The position numbers were made by a program, and so were the translations under genes. A stretch of DNA of 64,000 bases from Ahaetulla prasina (taxonomy: Eukaryota; Chordata; Lepidosauria; Squamata; Colubridae): NCBI RefSeq assembly GCF_028640845.1, contig NC_080541.1, positions 37,176,435 to 37,240,434 of the forward strand, written 5' to 3'. The number at the start of each line of letters is the position of its first letter. Position 1 is the first letter of the stretch. Under the pieces are notes generated by a model that made no database searches, was not told where the DNA came from, and saw nothing but the letters and a program-made list of their open reading frames with translations. Positions 21,963 to 34,600 of this stretch are shown here, piece by piece.

Positions 21963-23219
21963 TAATTAAAACAAATAAGATATATTTTGCTCCGTTTGAC
22001 CATTTATCTTCCTTTAAATTAGTAGATGAGAACTTGATTTCTGTTTCCTCATCCCCAAAAAGAAAAGAAAATGTAATATAAACTTCTCACGGAGTTTGTG
22101 TGAACTCCTTGCACTTCCCACAGTGATGATGAGGTTGTTGAAGTATTTGTTTGTGGCCTGTCTTCTACTGTGTAATAACTCTTCTAGCCAATTTCTGCAA
22201 TTAAAGCCCAAGGAGAGGAAATTGAAAAGAATAGCAGCATCCATTGATATCTTTCATTGAAAGGAGCATCCATTGATATCTTGCTATCCTGTAACAATAA
22301 AATAAACTCAGAATCACTACTACCACATTTTGGAGATTGAAAAACACTCAAAGAATAAGATAGAAAAAGAAAGAAGGATCCTTCTGAGAAAAGAGAAGAC
22401 ATGTTTTGACTGCCCATCACCTGTTTCTTCTACTTAGCATCCATATGTAGGTCTTAATGATTTTATCATTGCCATTTGGCAAGACCTCTCAACAGGATAA
22501 ATCTAGGTGACCAGCAGATTAGAGAAAGGGATGCAAAAAAAAAATTAACTCCTTATTACATTTATTACTTTGCTACTTTAAATGGAGGATCTCAAGGCAA
22601 TATATCTAGTACTCCCTCTTTTTTTCCCTATAGCATCAATTCTAAGAGGTAGCTTGGGCTCTGCTTGTTAAAAAATTGACATGAAAGATGTTATTTGTCT
22701 TTGGAAGAGGGAAAAGAACTGAGGAAGAACTGAGAACGACCACATTCTCTAACCTTTTCAGAACTTCCCTCTGAAACAAAAAGAATACATTTGGAAAAAT
22801 TCACAGCAACTCACAGCAAGCAGAAACTTTCAGAACAGCAAACAAATTACAAGGATCAACTCTTCCATTTTTAGGTTCTACTATGTTTTTCTATACTAGA
22901 CAAAAACAAAAACCAACTTCATAACTTTTCTGCATATTGTAGAACACCCAGGGAAAGTTTTAGAGGTGGATAAGTGGCTCTAACATTTTAAGTATTTTAA
23001 AAAGCTAGAGATGAGTATTCCTTTTATATCCTGTCTTTTTTTTTTGGACCTTTCAATGCACTATTGTCTGCAATAAGCCTTATGGGGTTTTGCTGGCTGT
23101 GTGTTTCAAGAGATGCTTGGTCTTCCCAATCTGAGGTACAAGTCATGACTGGCTTCCATCATTTTAAACTATGATAATGTAAAGGGCCCATGAAAAAGTA
23201 ATTCAGCATACATTGTAAG
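21963..23219. other. no feature recognised
   Basis: AT-rich. A 23-bp phrase (GGAGCATCCATTGATATCTTGC-like) occurs near 22236 and again near 22261, a small local duplication. Confidence 0.45.
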
Positions 23220-23517
23220 CAGTGGTGAGTTTCAAATTTTTTTACTGCCTGTTCTGTGAATGTGGCTTGGTGGACCTGGCATGGCATGGCTTGGTTGGCA
23301 TGGCGGGGAAGGATACTGTAAAATCTCCATTACCACCCCACTCCAGGGGAAGGTTACTGCAAAATCCCCATTTCCTCCCAATCAGCTGGGACTCGGGAGG
23401 CAGAGAATAGATGGGGGCGGGGCCAGTCAGAATTTTTACTACCAGTTCTCCGTACTACTCAAAATTTCTGCTACTGGTTCTCCAGAACTGGTCAGAACCT
23501 GCTGAAACCCACCTCTG
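23220..23517. mobile_element. hAT-like MITE, ACCGGTAGT family, two 41-bp units
   Basis: Starts CAGTGGTGAGTTTCA, ends ACCCACCTCTG. Flanks ATTGTAAG (23212-23219) and ATTGCAAA (23518-23525) match at 6 of 8. Two copies of the internal unit (GATACTGTAAAATCTCC..., 23310-23390). It lies in the orientation opposite to 18157 and 57333. Confidence 0.78.
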
Positions 23518-23525
23518 ATTGCAAA

Positions 23526-24705
23526 CTTTAATTTTCATGTTTCAATGAAAGTCAAATCTATGTGAAAGAGATTTAGCTATAGTTAAAAACTTGAAACAGA
23601 CGATATATCACCACAATTTACATAAATTCTCAAGAGTTCACATCCATAAAACAATTTGTAACATAGCCGTAGACTAATTAGATTTCCTGTCCTCTGGAAA
23701 AGCTCAACTACCTTTTGAAGGTCATCAGGGCAGGTGCTAACCTGACTGCAAAGGAGAATCTTTTTCATAGAATAGGGGCTAGAGTCAGAAGATACCCTCT
23801 ATAAGCTGCTATTCCCTTCTCAAAAGTGAGCAGATTTTTCCTAGACATTATGTTTATATAACTGCAAAAAAGAAAAGAAAGAAACACAGCACAAAAATAT
23901 AAAGAGAGGAAAATAATAAACTAAAATACAACAAGGGGGATAGATATATAAAAATAATATATTGTTTTAACTTAGAAAATTGTATGATGCCCACATAGAT
24001 TCTTACTGTCAGGATTATCTGGATGTAACCTTGAACTGGCTTCTTTGACAGGGGGGATTAGTTCTATATAAAGAAAATAGCTTTAAACTTATTTAGGAGC
24101 CAAGCCACAGACAGCTTCGTAACTTAAGATTTGAATTGCATTTCAAAACTCATGGGTTTTTGCTAGCACAGATGCCACATAGCTGTACTGTCTCTCGCCT
24201 CCCAATAGCTGGGTCATCTCATTTCACACTAACTGCAGTATGTGCAGTTTTGAAATATTTGCCCATGTAAAGTGAATTGCAACTGTCCAGTCATATGATA
24301 GTATGGGTGCATGTCACCCTTGCAAGGTGGTCCGACAGGAAGCATACCCAGATGAACCAATATTGTAAGATTATATTAATAGAATCTTGAAAATCTGAAA
24401 GTACATTTCTTCCTGTCACCTTTACACTCCCCTCCCCACCACCCCAATTAGCAAAGATCCTTTCTAAGATTTTTGTCATTCCCAATTTACTCCTGTGGGC
24501 TAAGCTGATTGTGATCTGACCATTCCCCTGGCTGGTATGTGGGAATCACCTTGAGACACCTTCCCACTTTGTCCGAAAGTCATCTCCACATACCATTCAG
24601 TGCAACTCTCTTTCATGAATGCTCACAAGTAGCTTCAACAAAATTAGAAAAAGTAAGTCAGACTTTTGTTTCCATTATTTGAACTGGACATCTGAAACTA
24701 ATCAA
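23526..24705. other. no feature recognised
   Basis: AT-rich with no element I recognise. Confidence 0.45.
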
Positions 24706-24920
24706 AGAGAGAAGCAACTTAGAACTAAGGAGAAATTTCCTGACAGTTAGAACAATCAATAAGTGGAACAACTTGCCTACAGAAGTTGTGAATGCTCCAA
24801 CACTGGAAATTTATAAGAAAATGTTGGATAGCCATTTGTCTGAAATGGTGTAGGGTTTCCTGCCTGGGCAGGGGGTTGGACTAGAAGACCTCCAAGGTCC
24901 CTTCCAAGTCTGTTATTATG
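24706..24920 (+). mobile_element. CR1 LINE 3' end
   Basis: AAGCAACTTAGAACTAAGG, AAGTGGAACAACTTGCCTAC and TTGGACTAGAAGACCTCCAA are the sense-strand CR1 end (RNLELRRNFLTV and INKWNDLP in the better copies). About 215 bp, frame broken by stops. Confidence 0.85.
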
Positions 24921-24983
24921 AAGAATGAAGAAAGTGTGTCTCAGAGAGTACGGCAGTATTAGACTTCACTTCTCTGTCTTGTT

Positions 24984-25480
24984 AGAAGTATGACAGTATT
25001 TTTTTTTATTGAAAAAGTTTTTACAAAAATTTTCACCCCTCCTTTCTCCCCTCTCCCCCACTCCATCCCCTTCCCCCCTCCAAAACCACCTTCCTTCCTC
25101 CCCCCCCCCGACTTCCCAGAACAAACACAAGGTATAGTTCAAAAGAAAAAAACAATCATTCGCCAAATTTTCCCTAACACAGATTATAATCCTTCCCTTC
25201 TTCTCAAATCCTAACTTCCGCCATACAAATCAAAGATAAATACATCCTAATCATTCAAAAGCAATCTGATATCTCTTAATCTGATACCTATTTTGCGTAT
25301 ATTCAATCCATTTTTTCCATTCAGTTAGATATTTTTCCTGTGTAGTGTCTTTCAAAAAGGCTGAGATTTTAGCCATCTCAGCCAAATTAGCAACTTTCAA
25401 TATCCATTCTTCTATTGTAGGTAACTCTTTTTTCTTCCAGTATTGTCCTATCAGTAGTCTTGCTGAGAAGTATGACAGTA
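24984..25480 (-). mobile_element. L1-type LINE, 5'-truncated, with 15-bp target duplication
   Basis: Minus-strand insertion whose poly(T)/poly(A) end begins at 24999 and whose truncated 5' end is at 25465. AGAAGTATGACAGTA flanks it perfectly at 24984-24998 and 25466-25480. The 3' UTR is pyrimidine-rich on the plus strand (CCCCTCC runs at 25027-25110). A C-terminal ORF2 piece lies at 25251-25465. Confidence 0.88.
25251..25465 (-). pseudogene. L1 ORF2 C-terminal fragment
   Basis: Frame reading LPTIEEWILKVANLAEMAKI and LTEWKKWIEYTQ, the conserved end of L1/Tx1-like ORF2 proteins. The open frame continues into flanking sequence by chance. No catalytic motif remains. Confidence 0.72.
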
Positions 25481-26454
25481 TTTTTGAACATGTGCAGAAT
25501 TCTGCTACCAACTGAATAATTAATTATAGTAGATCCTATCCATTGGGAACAGAGGGAACAGCTTAATCATAATGATCTATTATGCTTGAACTCTAACATC
25601 TTCTACCTACTAGAACTGTGAACATACAAGAAAGTACCAAACAGTCCTGTTCCCTGAGTTGTTGTTCAGTAAATTAAAATCCAATGTATGCTGTTCCTTA
25701 TTATTTTGACAACAAATGCAGAGTGGTGATTTTTTCCCCCTATTATGGCAAGTTTCTTTGAGCTGTTTCTGGAAATGTCTTAGTGGAAACAAATGTACTA
25801 CTCGCTGAGCAGCTAATACCCCCAATATCCACAGGGAAAACTGGATGAAACCTGCTCTCTGCTCAACCTGATGTTCTACATTAGATAAAGGCAAGGTAAA
25901 TATAAATATTAATTGTATCTCTATGGCACCTGCTTGTTTGAGTCAGATGTGTTCACCATAAAGAAACAGAAACAGAAAAATATGAAAATTTTATTAATAT
26001 TATTAAAAATAGATATGAAACAACTAAAACATACAGACTCAACATGGAAGACGTGAATAATACATAAATGGAAAAGGAAATCAATGTAATTAAATGAACA
26101 AAATTAAGCCTACGACTAAAATACAAAAATAATGGAATGTTCCAAGAAAACCGGATTTAAGATGTTGAATGAGCCAAGTTCAATTTGGGAGAAAAATTCG
26201 AAGCACAGTTTTATAACTGAAAGAATGATGTATAGTACAAGGGAATGATGAATTCAATTCATTTTGAAGGTGAACATTATTTCTTGATGGAATCCAAATA
26301 CTACTGAAATGTTCATTGTATTTATCTGTTTGTCTGTTTTACCTTCAACATAGCCCAAGCAGTGCATTATGCCATAACAATTTTTGAATCAACATATCTA
26401 AAATCCACTAATTTGAAGAATGCACAACTAATCCAGGGCCCATTACTGCTGTGA
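25481..26454. other. no feature recognised
   Basis: AT-rich. The frame at 25610-25894 (minus, 94 codons) has no motif. Confidence 0.45.
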
Positions 26455-26600
26455 AATTGAAATTCAGACCAGTTTTATTTGCAGAGTTGTATCCATTGAG
26501 CATCCCCACAGTCGCATGACTGTGATTTCCAACACTCATTAACAGATTCTGACAAGCAAAGTCAACAGGGAACCCAGCAGAAAGTTAGAAGTTGTTCTCA
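26455..26600. repeat. possible decayed copy of repeat D
   Basis: CACAGTCGCATGACTGTGAT, ACTCATTAACAGATTCTGAC and AAGCAAAGTCAACAGGGAA resemble repeat D phrases (compare AATCAAAGCCAATGAGGGAA at 57155). Weak evidence. Confidence 0.35.
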
Positions 26601-27989
26601 CTCCCGTTTGTCCATCTCTAGTGATTCTATTTATCTGTTATTGATTTGTTATTGAAGTTTATTTATCACTATCAGAAAATTTAATGTTCATTTTAGTTCA
26701 GTCAGATTGGCCTTTTTCTCAAAGGCTGACCCCATGTGTCACTGGGCTATCTAGTTATTTAGGAATAAAGTAAATACACTCAAAATTTAGGGGGGTTATT
26801 AACATAGATTAAAGGTGGATGGAAGAGAGTGAAAGAACCTTGGATGTACACCATAGAAGTCCATTTGTCCAATGTTACACCTTCTTCCTATTATTTTTCA
26901 AGAAGGAAAAATTAAAACTGATTAGAGACTCAGTATATTTTACTGATGAATAGTGCTAGATTTGACCATACATTCTCATTCTGAGGAGCTGGCAAATTAA
27001 CTTCGAAGACTCAGGTCCTATTTCCGTATACTTGGCCTAGGAATCAATTTGGTATGGCACAAAAGAAAATCCAGATATCAACAGGAATAACAAAAATAGT
27101 TATTATTACTCTATAAACAGGTAACGTGTGTGTGAAAATATATATGCATGAACATAGTGATAATTTGGTGACTTCTATTTTGTAGTAGGGGACTTAAATC
27201 AATGATTCATACATTTGGGACTTTTTGAATAAGCAGACACAAAGCTTGACTATTGAATTAAATGTAACTATTATCAAATAAGTCCCACCACTTCCTAGGG
27301 AATTTCAAGTCAGTAAAGATGTTCAGATTTTATTACCTCTGATAATAACCTTTCTGAAATAAGATAAGATTAGAAAGCTTAGGAGAAGGGCTGTTTTTGT
27401 TGCTGAGCAGGTCCTACAAAATGAAAATATGCATTGAAAAGGAGGCCAGTTCTACCTCTCAAGGGTCCCTAGAAGATAGCAATAATCTCAACATAATTAA
27501 TATGATTGAGCACTAGAGAGCATCGTGTTCAGAGTTTATTAGGCACAGTGAAAAATGGAGTGGGGAATAAGGAATTTAAACTTATTCATTTGCCCTTATA
27601 GGACTTGATAGACTCCCCTTGTAAAACTATTGCTGGAAAGTGGGGAGGGGAAGAAGATTCTATGTGCTATTAAAGATAAAATAGAGATACTCTGCCTTGA
27701 TTGACTTGTTTTAATTGGAACCCAAATATCAACTTTGGTCACTCCTTCCCAGTAATATCATAGCATCACTGAAAGGTCTTTGGCAGCCCACAAGATTGTG
27801 AGAGCATAATTCCTCTGCTTTAAAAAACTTTTGTAAAGTTGGCTCCCCTAGAGTTAGAAAACAGATTAAACATCAGAAAATTGCTTTTTATTCCAGGCTG
27901 CAAAGCCCTCCCTGGAGTTGAGATGAGGGGGGCAGAGTAGACTGCTTCCACTTAATTGTGTGGTTGAGGAAAAAATACAAAAGGGTGCC
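26601..27989. other. no feature recognised
   Basis: AT-rich, no element family or coding frame recognised. Confidence 0.45.
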
Positions 27990-28420
27990 TAATCACAAAA
28001 GAAGAATAGAGAGAGGTGGACTGTAACTACAGAATTAGCTTCTGGAAACATAAAGCACTGCCAGAGCTGAAGTTAATGAAGGATGCCAGAAAAAAGAAAA
28101 GGGCTTTTTCAGATATGTTCAAAATAAAAAGAAGCAACATACTAGGTGTCCCTGAACATCATACAAGTGTAAAAGATAAGGAAGAAAACTCTATCTTATT
28201 TCAGTCTTCTCTGAAAAGGGCATATACAGGATTACAGTTTCACCTTGGTAGATGCCTAATCAGGATTAAGGTAAGAGTAAGGGTTATGTTTAATCAGGTA
28301 ATGGATACTGACCTCAAATGAATTAATTCCTCCATGACCAGATGCCTTGCATACTACGGTTCTGAAGGCACTTGATAATCCTGGAAAACAGATGATTGAC
28401 AGAAGGCAAAGAAACTGATT
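27990..28420 (+). mobile_element. decayed CR1-type LINE, upstream RT region
   Basis: AAAAGGGCTTTTTCAGATATG and ACCAGATGCCTTGCATACTA then GTTCTGAAGGCACTTGATAA resemble, respectively, the linker between endonuclease and RT (KKGFF-like) and the 'PD-LHP-VLKEL' stretch at the start of CR1-type RTs. Multiple stops. The identification rests on two phrases and their order. Confidence 0.45.
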
Positions 28421-28531
28421 ATTGGAATTGCTGAAAGACCAGGCTAGGGAGACTAAGAGTAAAAAATAACTTGATGGCATGTAATCAATCAATCAATCAG
28501 ACTGATAGTGTTTTCAAGCCATCTTCAAGGG

Positions 28532-28663
28532 CACCGGTGTCAAACTCACCGCGTCACGTTGCTGTCACGTGATGTTTCGTGACTTTTTTCCCTTCGCAGA
28601 GATGGGGTGGGTGTGGCCTGCAGTGACATATCCAGCCTGCGGGCCGCCAGTTTGACACCAGTT
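28532..28663. mobile_element. hAT-like MITE, GTGTCAAACTG family
   Basis: CACCGGTGTCAAACTC at left, GCCAGTTTGACACCAG at right, with GTCACGTGATG and TTTTTTCCC inside as in the other copies. Target duplication not discernible. Confidence 0.68.
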
Positions 28664-30465
28664 TAACACAGATTTGTTTTCAGCTGAAATACATTTACAA
28701 TACAGAAAAACAACTTTAACTTTCAAGATAACAGATTACCTGAAGAAGAGAAAATAAAGGGTGAAGCAGATAAACATGGCATCCATTATCATTATTATAA
28801 ACATGGCATCCATGATAGTGAATCCCCCTTCCCTGGTAATATTCCAGAAGATGGTGGACAGCTATTTTCTTGGGATTCTTTAATTTGTACTCCAGCATCG
28901 AACAAAAAATTGTACTCAAGTACTACAAGTACATTTATGGTTCTATAGATATTCCTACTATATTTACTTATTTTTAAAGACACCATCTCAATAAGTGAGC
29001 AGCAAACAGCAGCAAATAGAATGAAAATAATTACATGCTAAATACTAAAGCAATACAAAAAGTCTTTCTATGAAAGATTTGCCAGGGTGGAAATAAATGT
29101 CTATAATGCATATGAAGTGATTTAGTTGTCTAACTTTCTCTAATTGTTAAAAATAGGCTAGCCTATTTACATAAATGACAGACTTTTTCCTCAGTCCTTT
29201 CTGGTTACTTCATTTTTCTAAGAAGTCCTGGAGAAGGGGGTTTGCAAGAAATCCATTGCTGCTGTAAGCAAAGCAGCCTTTGGAAAGGTTAAAAACAAGG
29301 TGAAAGAGAGCCTCTGGCTATTCCTTACATTATGGAAACTAACTACTATACTGTGTAATTCTACTATGGATTTTTTTTTTAATGGCAGGAGTCTGTTTGG
29401 TTTTGAGCTGATATTCTTCCCACTACCGATTCTCAGGTGCAAAATTCAATTTACTCCCAATAACAGCATTGATTGGATTCTTTTCAATCCTTACTGCATA
29501 GATTAACAAGCTGCTAAGTGCGTACAATTTAGCATAAGCGGATAAATTTCAAACTCTATGGAGGAGAAACATGCTTTAAAGTTTTGTAAGTTACAAAGCT
29601 GTGCAGTGCCATTTTTCATACAGTTAAGCAAGCAGCTTAATTAATGAGGACTAAGAGAAATATTGATTTTTAACTAGGTCCAGGTGACCTTCAAGCCATA
29701 GTGAGTGAAGACAAATCTTGTACCACATGATATAAAACTATAAAACAGAACTAACCTGTTAATATTTTCCTAAAAACAAGATGAATGCAAGTCAAAAAAC
29801 TGTTTGAAATAAGGGCCATGAACAATTAGTTGCCACAGCAATTATCCTAAATGGAAGCTTTTTCAAGGTCTGGTTTCCATCTAAGTGATTGCATTTTTCA
29901 TATTATTAACAGCAATGAGATTAACATTTACTTGAAAAGAGACTAAGTCATCCTCCTGTGTCAAGGGATGGAAAGATTAAAAGATGACCTATGTCAAGTC
30001 TATTAAGACAGCTGCAATACATTTTTTTTTAAAAAAGAAGTGAAGTTTGAAATAATATTCACAAGCTCTTATAAGAGACTCCCATGTGCTCTTCTGAAGG
30101 ATTTAAAGTGCTACTGGGAAATGTTGATGAGATTGCTGTGGTTCAGTTTATAGCCAAAACAACTTGTGACAAACCAGTTTTTTCAGAGTAAAAGGTTCAA
30201 AGTAATGAAAAACGTGTGTCTTTTGCAGAATGTGATTTCTGAAGTTCTATAAATAAGTAATAAGCAACCTTCCGATACCCTGGAGTTCAGCTCTCAGCTC
30301 TACCAAACAGAACAAATGACAAGAAATTGTGAAAATTGTAATTCAATACATTTAGAGGGCACCATGTACAACAGTGAACATTTCTTTCTTCCAATATAGA
30401 ATTGAAGAGTCTCTCCTGTATCTATGATAAATTTTCAAATTTCTATTTTACTTAACTAGCATAAA
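28664..30465. other. no feature recognised
   Basis: AT-rich sequence without a nameable element. It includes a short direct repeat (AAACATGGCATCCAT at 28771 and 28799) and a TTAATTAATGA homeodomain-type site near 29638. Confidence 0.45.
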
Positions 30466-30471
30466 GGTCTT

Positions 30472-30906
30472 GTTGTTGTTAGTTGCAAAGTTGTGTCCAA
30501 CCCATCGCGACCCCATTGACAATGTTCCTCCAGGCCTTCCTGTCCTCTACCATCCTCTGGAGTCCATTTAAACTCATGCCTACTGCTTCAGTGACTCCAT
30601 CCAGCCACCTCGTTCTCTGTCATCCCATTCTTCTTTTGCCCTCAATCGTTCCCAGCATTAGGCTCTTCTCCAGTGAGTCCTTCCTTCTCATTAGGTGGCC
30701 ACAACTTTTGCACTCTCCTCCTTCACCCACATCAAGATGCTCTTTAGTTCCTCTTCACTTTCTGCCATTAGAGTGGTATCATCTGCATATCTGAGGTTGT
30801 TGATATTTCTCCCGGCAATCTTAATTCCAATTTTTGATTCATCTAGCCCCGCCTTTCTCATGATGTGTTCTGCATATAAGTTAAATAGGCAGGGTGACAG
30901 TATACT
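30472..30906 (-). mobile_element. BovB LINE with about 455-bp internal deletion
   Basis: Minus-strand BovB: TTGTTGTTGTTAGTTGCAAAG at left is the RTE 3' end. The right part encodes SKIGIKIAGRNINNLRYADD. Compared with the copy at 57975-58903, sequence between about 58205 and 58660 is missing, joining TTAGGTGGCC to CAACTTTTGCACTC at about 30700. A short GGTCTT duplication flanks the element (30466-30471, 30907-30912). Confidence 0.88.
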
Positions 30907-31239
30907 GGTCTTAAGATGCACCTATTACAGAGATATCAAGATCTTCAGTAATGAATACTTAGATATTAAAATATGAATTAGTAGTGCACATCATTATTAT
31001 GAAAAACAAGTAAAGTGACCTGATTATCAATTTAGTCTAAAATTTGATCTGGTTATCACATCACACTAACCATTATTTTTTTTTATCTTGGTTAATGAAA
31101 TACCCAATAGTATCCTGATTTATCCAAGTTGTTAATTCATAAAATATGGTTTATACATAACGGTCACATATTGCAATAAGCTATCTTGCTCCCTATTTAT
31201 TAAGCTAAAAACAGCATACTCTCTGCTGTTTTTCATTTC

Positions 31240-31310
31240 CCGAAGATGGGCTCCAGCACGAGTCTGAAAGCTCAGAAGACAAAAACTCTGGTCCTGGTGA
31301 CTGACCCAGA
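31240..31310 (+). ncRNA. Penelope-like hammerhead-type motif, tentative
   Basis: CCGAAGA (31240-31246), a 6-bp stem GGGCTC with GAGTCT (31248-31253, 31260-31265), then GAAA (31266-31269). The order matches a hammerhead core (CUGANGA, stem II, GAAA) with one core change (U to C). Such ribozymes are known in Penelope-like elements, and the following AGCTCAGAAGAC resembles that context. Stem III and the cleavage triplet are not established. Confidence 0.3.
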
Positions 31311-31324
31311 CTGGATCCTGCAAA

Positions 31325-31488
31325 TGTCAGGGTTCCAAGTAACACCACCAACGAAAGAAGATTCAGAGGCTTGATATCCTCAAAGTTCCATTTTATAAGA
31401 GATATCCTATTGGCACATCTGGGAAAACCCAAATCTGAAAGCTTCCTGCACAGGCTTCCAGGCCTGACAGCAACATTACCCTGGGACA
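31325..31488. mobile_element. possible short LTR-like or TIR element
   Basis: Starts TGTCAGGGTTCC and ends TTACCCTGGGACA, a short inverted repeat with TG...CA borders over 164 bp. No convincing target duplication and no coding region, so the call is weak. Confidence 0.25.
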
Positions 31489-32539
31489 CATATATTCACC
31501 TTCATTTGCATTCTTTTATATACACGACAGATATATCATTCTCTCACCTCAAGATGGTGCTGTTCTCTCTTCATTTCTCGCATTTAATGAATTTCTTATA
31601 GTTAATAAAATATTTATTCAGGATGAGCATAAAGAAAAGCGAAATATGGTTTGCTGCATATTTTAATTAAAGTTCCTAAGCTTAGAGTATTATTTTCTCA
31701 CAGGTCATTTAATGGTTATTTTTGGCACAGGAAAGAAACATTAGTTATATTACTTACTGTATAACAGTATTCATTTTGTACAAAAAGCCAGACCATTAAA
31801 AAATCTTTACTAATGTTGCCCTTATTTATTAAAGCTGGCTAAATCCATCACTTGTTCTGCAGAGGCTATTTGGAGTATTTTATTAAGAAATGTGTGATGA
31901 ATCCAAATCTTTAATGAAGTTTGACAAAAAGAGGCAAAGGCCTTGATATAGAAAAATCAGAAAGACAATTTATCTGATAGTGAGAACACATTGGGAAATT
32001 TATAATCACACGTAGTTAAGAAGGATCCTTAGTGACTTTGCTAGTCATTTTATTACAGGAAATATATCCAGTTACTGCACAGACTATAATGTATGTTAGG
32101 CTCACATTTGTGCAATTAATGACAAATAATGATTGTCATTTATTTAAAAAATCCATCCTTTGTGCTTTTTCAGTCCCAGTGGCTACTTTTGCCAAGCTCA
32201 CTTCTAAATCTGAATTAAAGATATAAATACATATTACATGTCCATGTATATATGTTTGTAGATGTGTTTGTGTGTATGTCTAGCTTTGTGTGAATAATGG
32301 AACAGAGTTAAAACTGGACGGAAAAGAAATTTAGAGCTAAAGATCTTTATTTTCTCTTATTTTTCCTCAATCTTTTTGATTAAAACAGCGTCTCCACATT
32401 TATAATCAGTGATGGGTAAAGTTGAAGAACTGTATAGATCAATTCTGTGTCTTACTTGCTCTTTATTTGCACCATTGATTATATACCTTGTTGTTTTTCT
32501 GTTTATGCAATTAGAAAAAGATGGCTCTAGAATCTAGAT
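31489..32539. other. no feature recognised
   Basis: AT-rich, complex sequence. No element, gene or RNA recognised. Confidence 0.45.
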
Positions 32540-32705
32540 CAGTGGTTCTAAACTTGTGGTCAGCAGATCACTGGGGGGCCATAATGTCATCACAGGAGGA
32601 GCCACAACAGTTTGAACTAATGTTATGATTTAAATCTTGAGTTAAGTCTTGGTGGTCTGTGGCCACAAAAGGGTTCTGTGCTGAAGAAAAGATTGAGAAC
32701 CACTG
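32540..32705. mobile_element. hAT-like MITE, CAGTGGTTCT family (Charlie/MER5-like ends)
   Basis: A 166-bp palindromic element from CAGTGGTTCTAAAC to TTGAGAACCACTG. Flanks ATCTAGAT (32532-32539) and GTCTAGAG (32706-32713) match at 6 of 8 with the shared core TCTAGA, the site preferred by Charlie-type hATs. Confidence 0.8.
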
Positions 32706-32713
32706 GTCTAGAG

Positions 32714-34229
32714 CAACCTTAAAGAACTTGCTATCCTCCTAAGATTACTGAACCACTATTCCCACTATTATTACTCACCACTGCTGACCATACTGATTTG
32801 GATGCTTGGAGATGTACTTCTGGTTCTTCTGTTAACTTATGATGTGAATGGCGCATTCTTGAAACAGCTCCATATCCACCAATGACCATGGTTGGAAGTG
32901 AGGGTTTCTCTAAGAGAAGAATTTCCTTTCAGATCCCTAGGCAATGTACCATGGCACCTTCACCCAGTGTAATGATTCATATCTTTTCTCCTAATCACAT
33001 GTAACTCACGCAATATTAACTACTAGATTAAATTAGCTTCAAGCTCTATGTATAGTGATGTGCAGTTATCGACCATATTTTTTTAATTGATATAAAGTTA
33101 AAAAGAATAGCACAAAGGCAGTTACAAAGATTGCATAAGACAAGCCATTCCCAGACCCAAATGATAACTTTGACCATTTAATGACTTTATATATGTCTAC
33201 TCATAAATTAAATCCCACTGATTCTATTCAGCTTCCTTAAATGAATAAGTGAACACAAGGTCTATCTAAAAGCCCTACATTTCTTAGGTCAGATGTGACC
33301 TTCCTGAGGTTCTTGTTGACATATAAACTAGAATTGATGGGGCTTGGAGTGTAATGCTATTTGGAAGACCACCTGTTTCTTATCTCTTAGCTAAGTTCCT
33401 GTTTAACTAACCTCACGTAACCTGCGAAGCAATAATGTGAACTGTTTGATTTTAACTTCGGGTGCTATGTGAAGGCAACAAATTATGCTCTTCAAAAGTT
33501 CATAGTGAAACAAACCCAAATCTACCTGTAAAACATTTCTGGCATTCTTCTTTGCACTGAGATAAGCTAAAGCCAAGTTTTTCAAACTGTGTTCCAGTTT
33601 CTAAGGATTCTCTAGTGAGAAACTAAGGAAAAAATGTTCACTCAGGCACAAAGAATTTTCTATCACTAGAGCTTTGCCTCTTAATCAGCAGTTCTGGGAA
33701 TATTTTTTTTTTCATGGTGTGAAAATTTTGAGAAACCCTGATTTAAAGATCCTGATTTATCAATAGTCAGTGATCTCCCCCACCCCCGCACTAATTAAAG
33801 TACATCAAGTGATTTCTTAGCCCATCCATTTGATTTTTGTTCCCCTCCCCATTTTATTTTAGTATGCACAGGGTTTGTGCCTTCCTCTTTGAAGGAGGTA
33901 CGGGTTATGGTTTTAACTGCAAATATTCACATATTTTTCTTACATTAAAAATACAATGTAAAACCACAAATGTTTCCGCTGCTGCTAAAGCAAAGTATTA
34001 AAGCTACTTCATATTTTCAAACAATGGCTGTAACATAAAGTTCAGTAATGCTTAGAAGAAGAAGGTCATGGCAAACCAATAAGTCATTCTTGCCAAGGAA
34101 CTACACGGAAAAGTCCACTAGACACTGGAACTGAAGCTCAAGGGAGGTTTTGCTATTTTATATACATACCATATATATAATTTTAAATACAACAGCTTAA
34201 AGCAAAAAGAACTTTGATTGACTTGCTCC
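32714..34229. other. no feature recognised
   Basis: AT-rich, no element family or coding frame recognised. Confidence 0.45.
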
Positions 34230-34600
34230 AGATAGTCCTTTGATTGAACGATTGGTTAAGTGTCATCAAGTTGGTGTTGTCAGTGATCAAAAATAGATTT
34301 CTCCAGGATGATCTGTCCTCAATGTGGTTTTTCAGGTCTTCCAATTGTGCACTGATTGCTATTGTAATTGAGTCTTTCTATCTTGATGCTGGTTGTCCTC
34401 CCTCTATTTTTGCATAAGGTATCCATTATGATAGTTTGAACCTGGTCATTTGTGCCTCCAGTAAGCAAATACTCTGGCTTGATTTGTTTCATGACACATG
34501 TTTTCTTGGCTTTCCATGTTATTCTCAGAGGTCTTTTCCAATGCCAAAGTTCAAAAGTATCAATATTGCTATCTAACTTCTGCAAAGTCTAACTTTCATT
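34230..34600 (-). mobile_element. old RTE-type LINE fragment
   Basis: The minus frame at 34319-34585 reads DTFELWHWKRPLRITWKAKK, which aligns with BovB EAFELWCWRRLLRVPWTARR at 57984-58415, and then diverges (KTCVMKQIKPEYLLTGG against KSVLEEINPDCSLEG). So this is an RTE protein C-terminus from an older or different subfamily. Confidence 0.6.

Noticed and set aside
28016..28321. 101-codon plus-strand frame as a gene
   Set aside because: Overlaps sequence that looks like a decayed CR1. No motif of its own and lysine-rich from AT bias.
31630..31920. Possible conserved non-coding element in complex AT-rich sequence
   Set aside because: Complexity alone is not evidence. It would need alignment to other amniotes, which cannot be done here.
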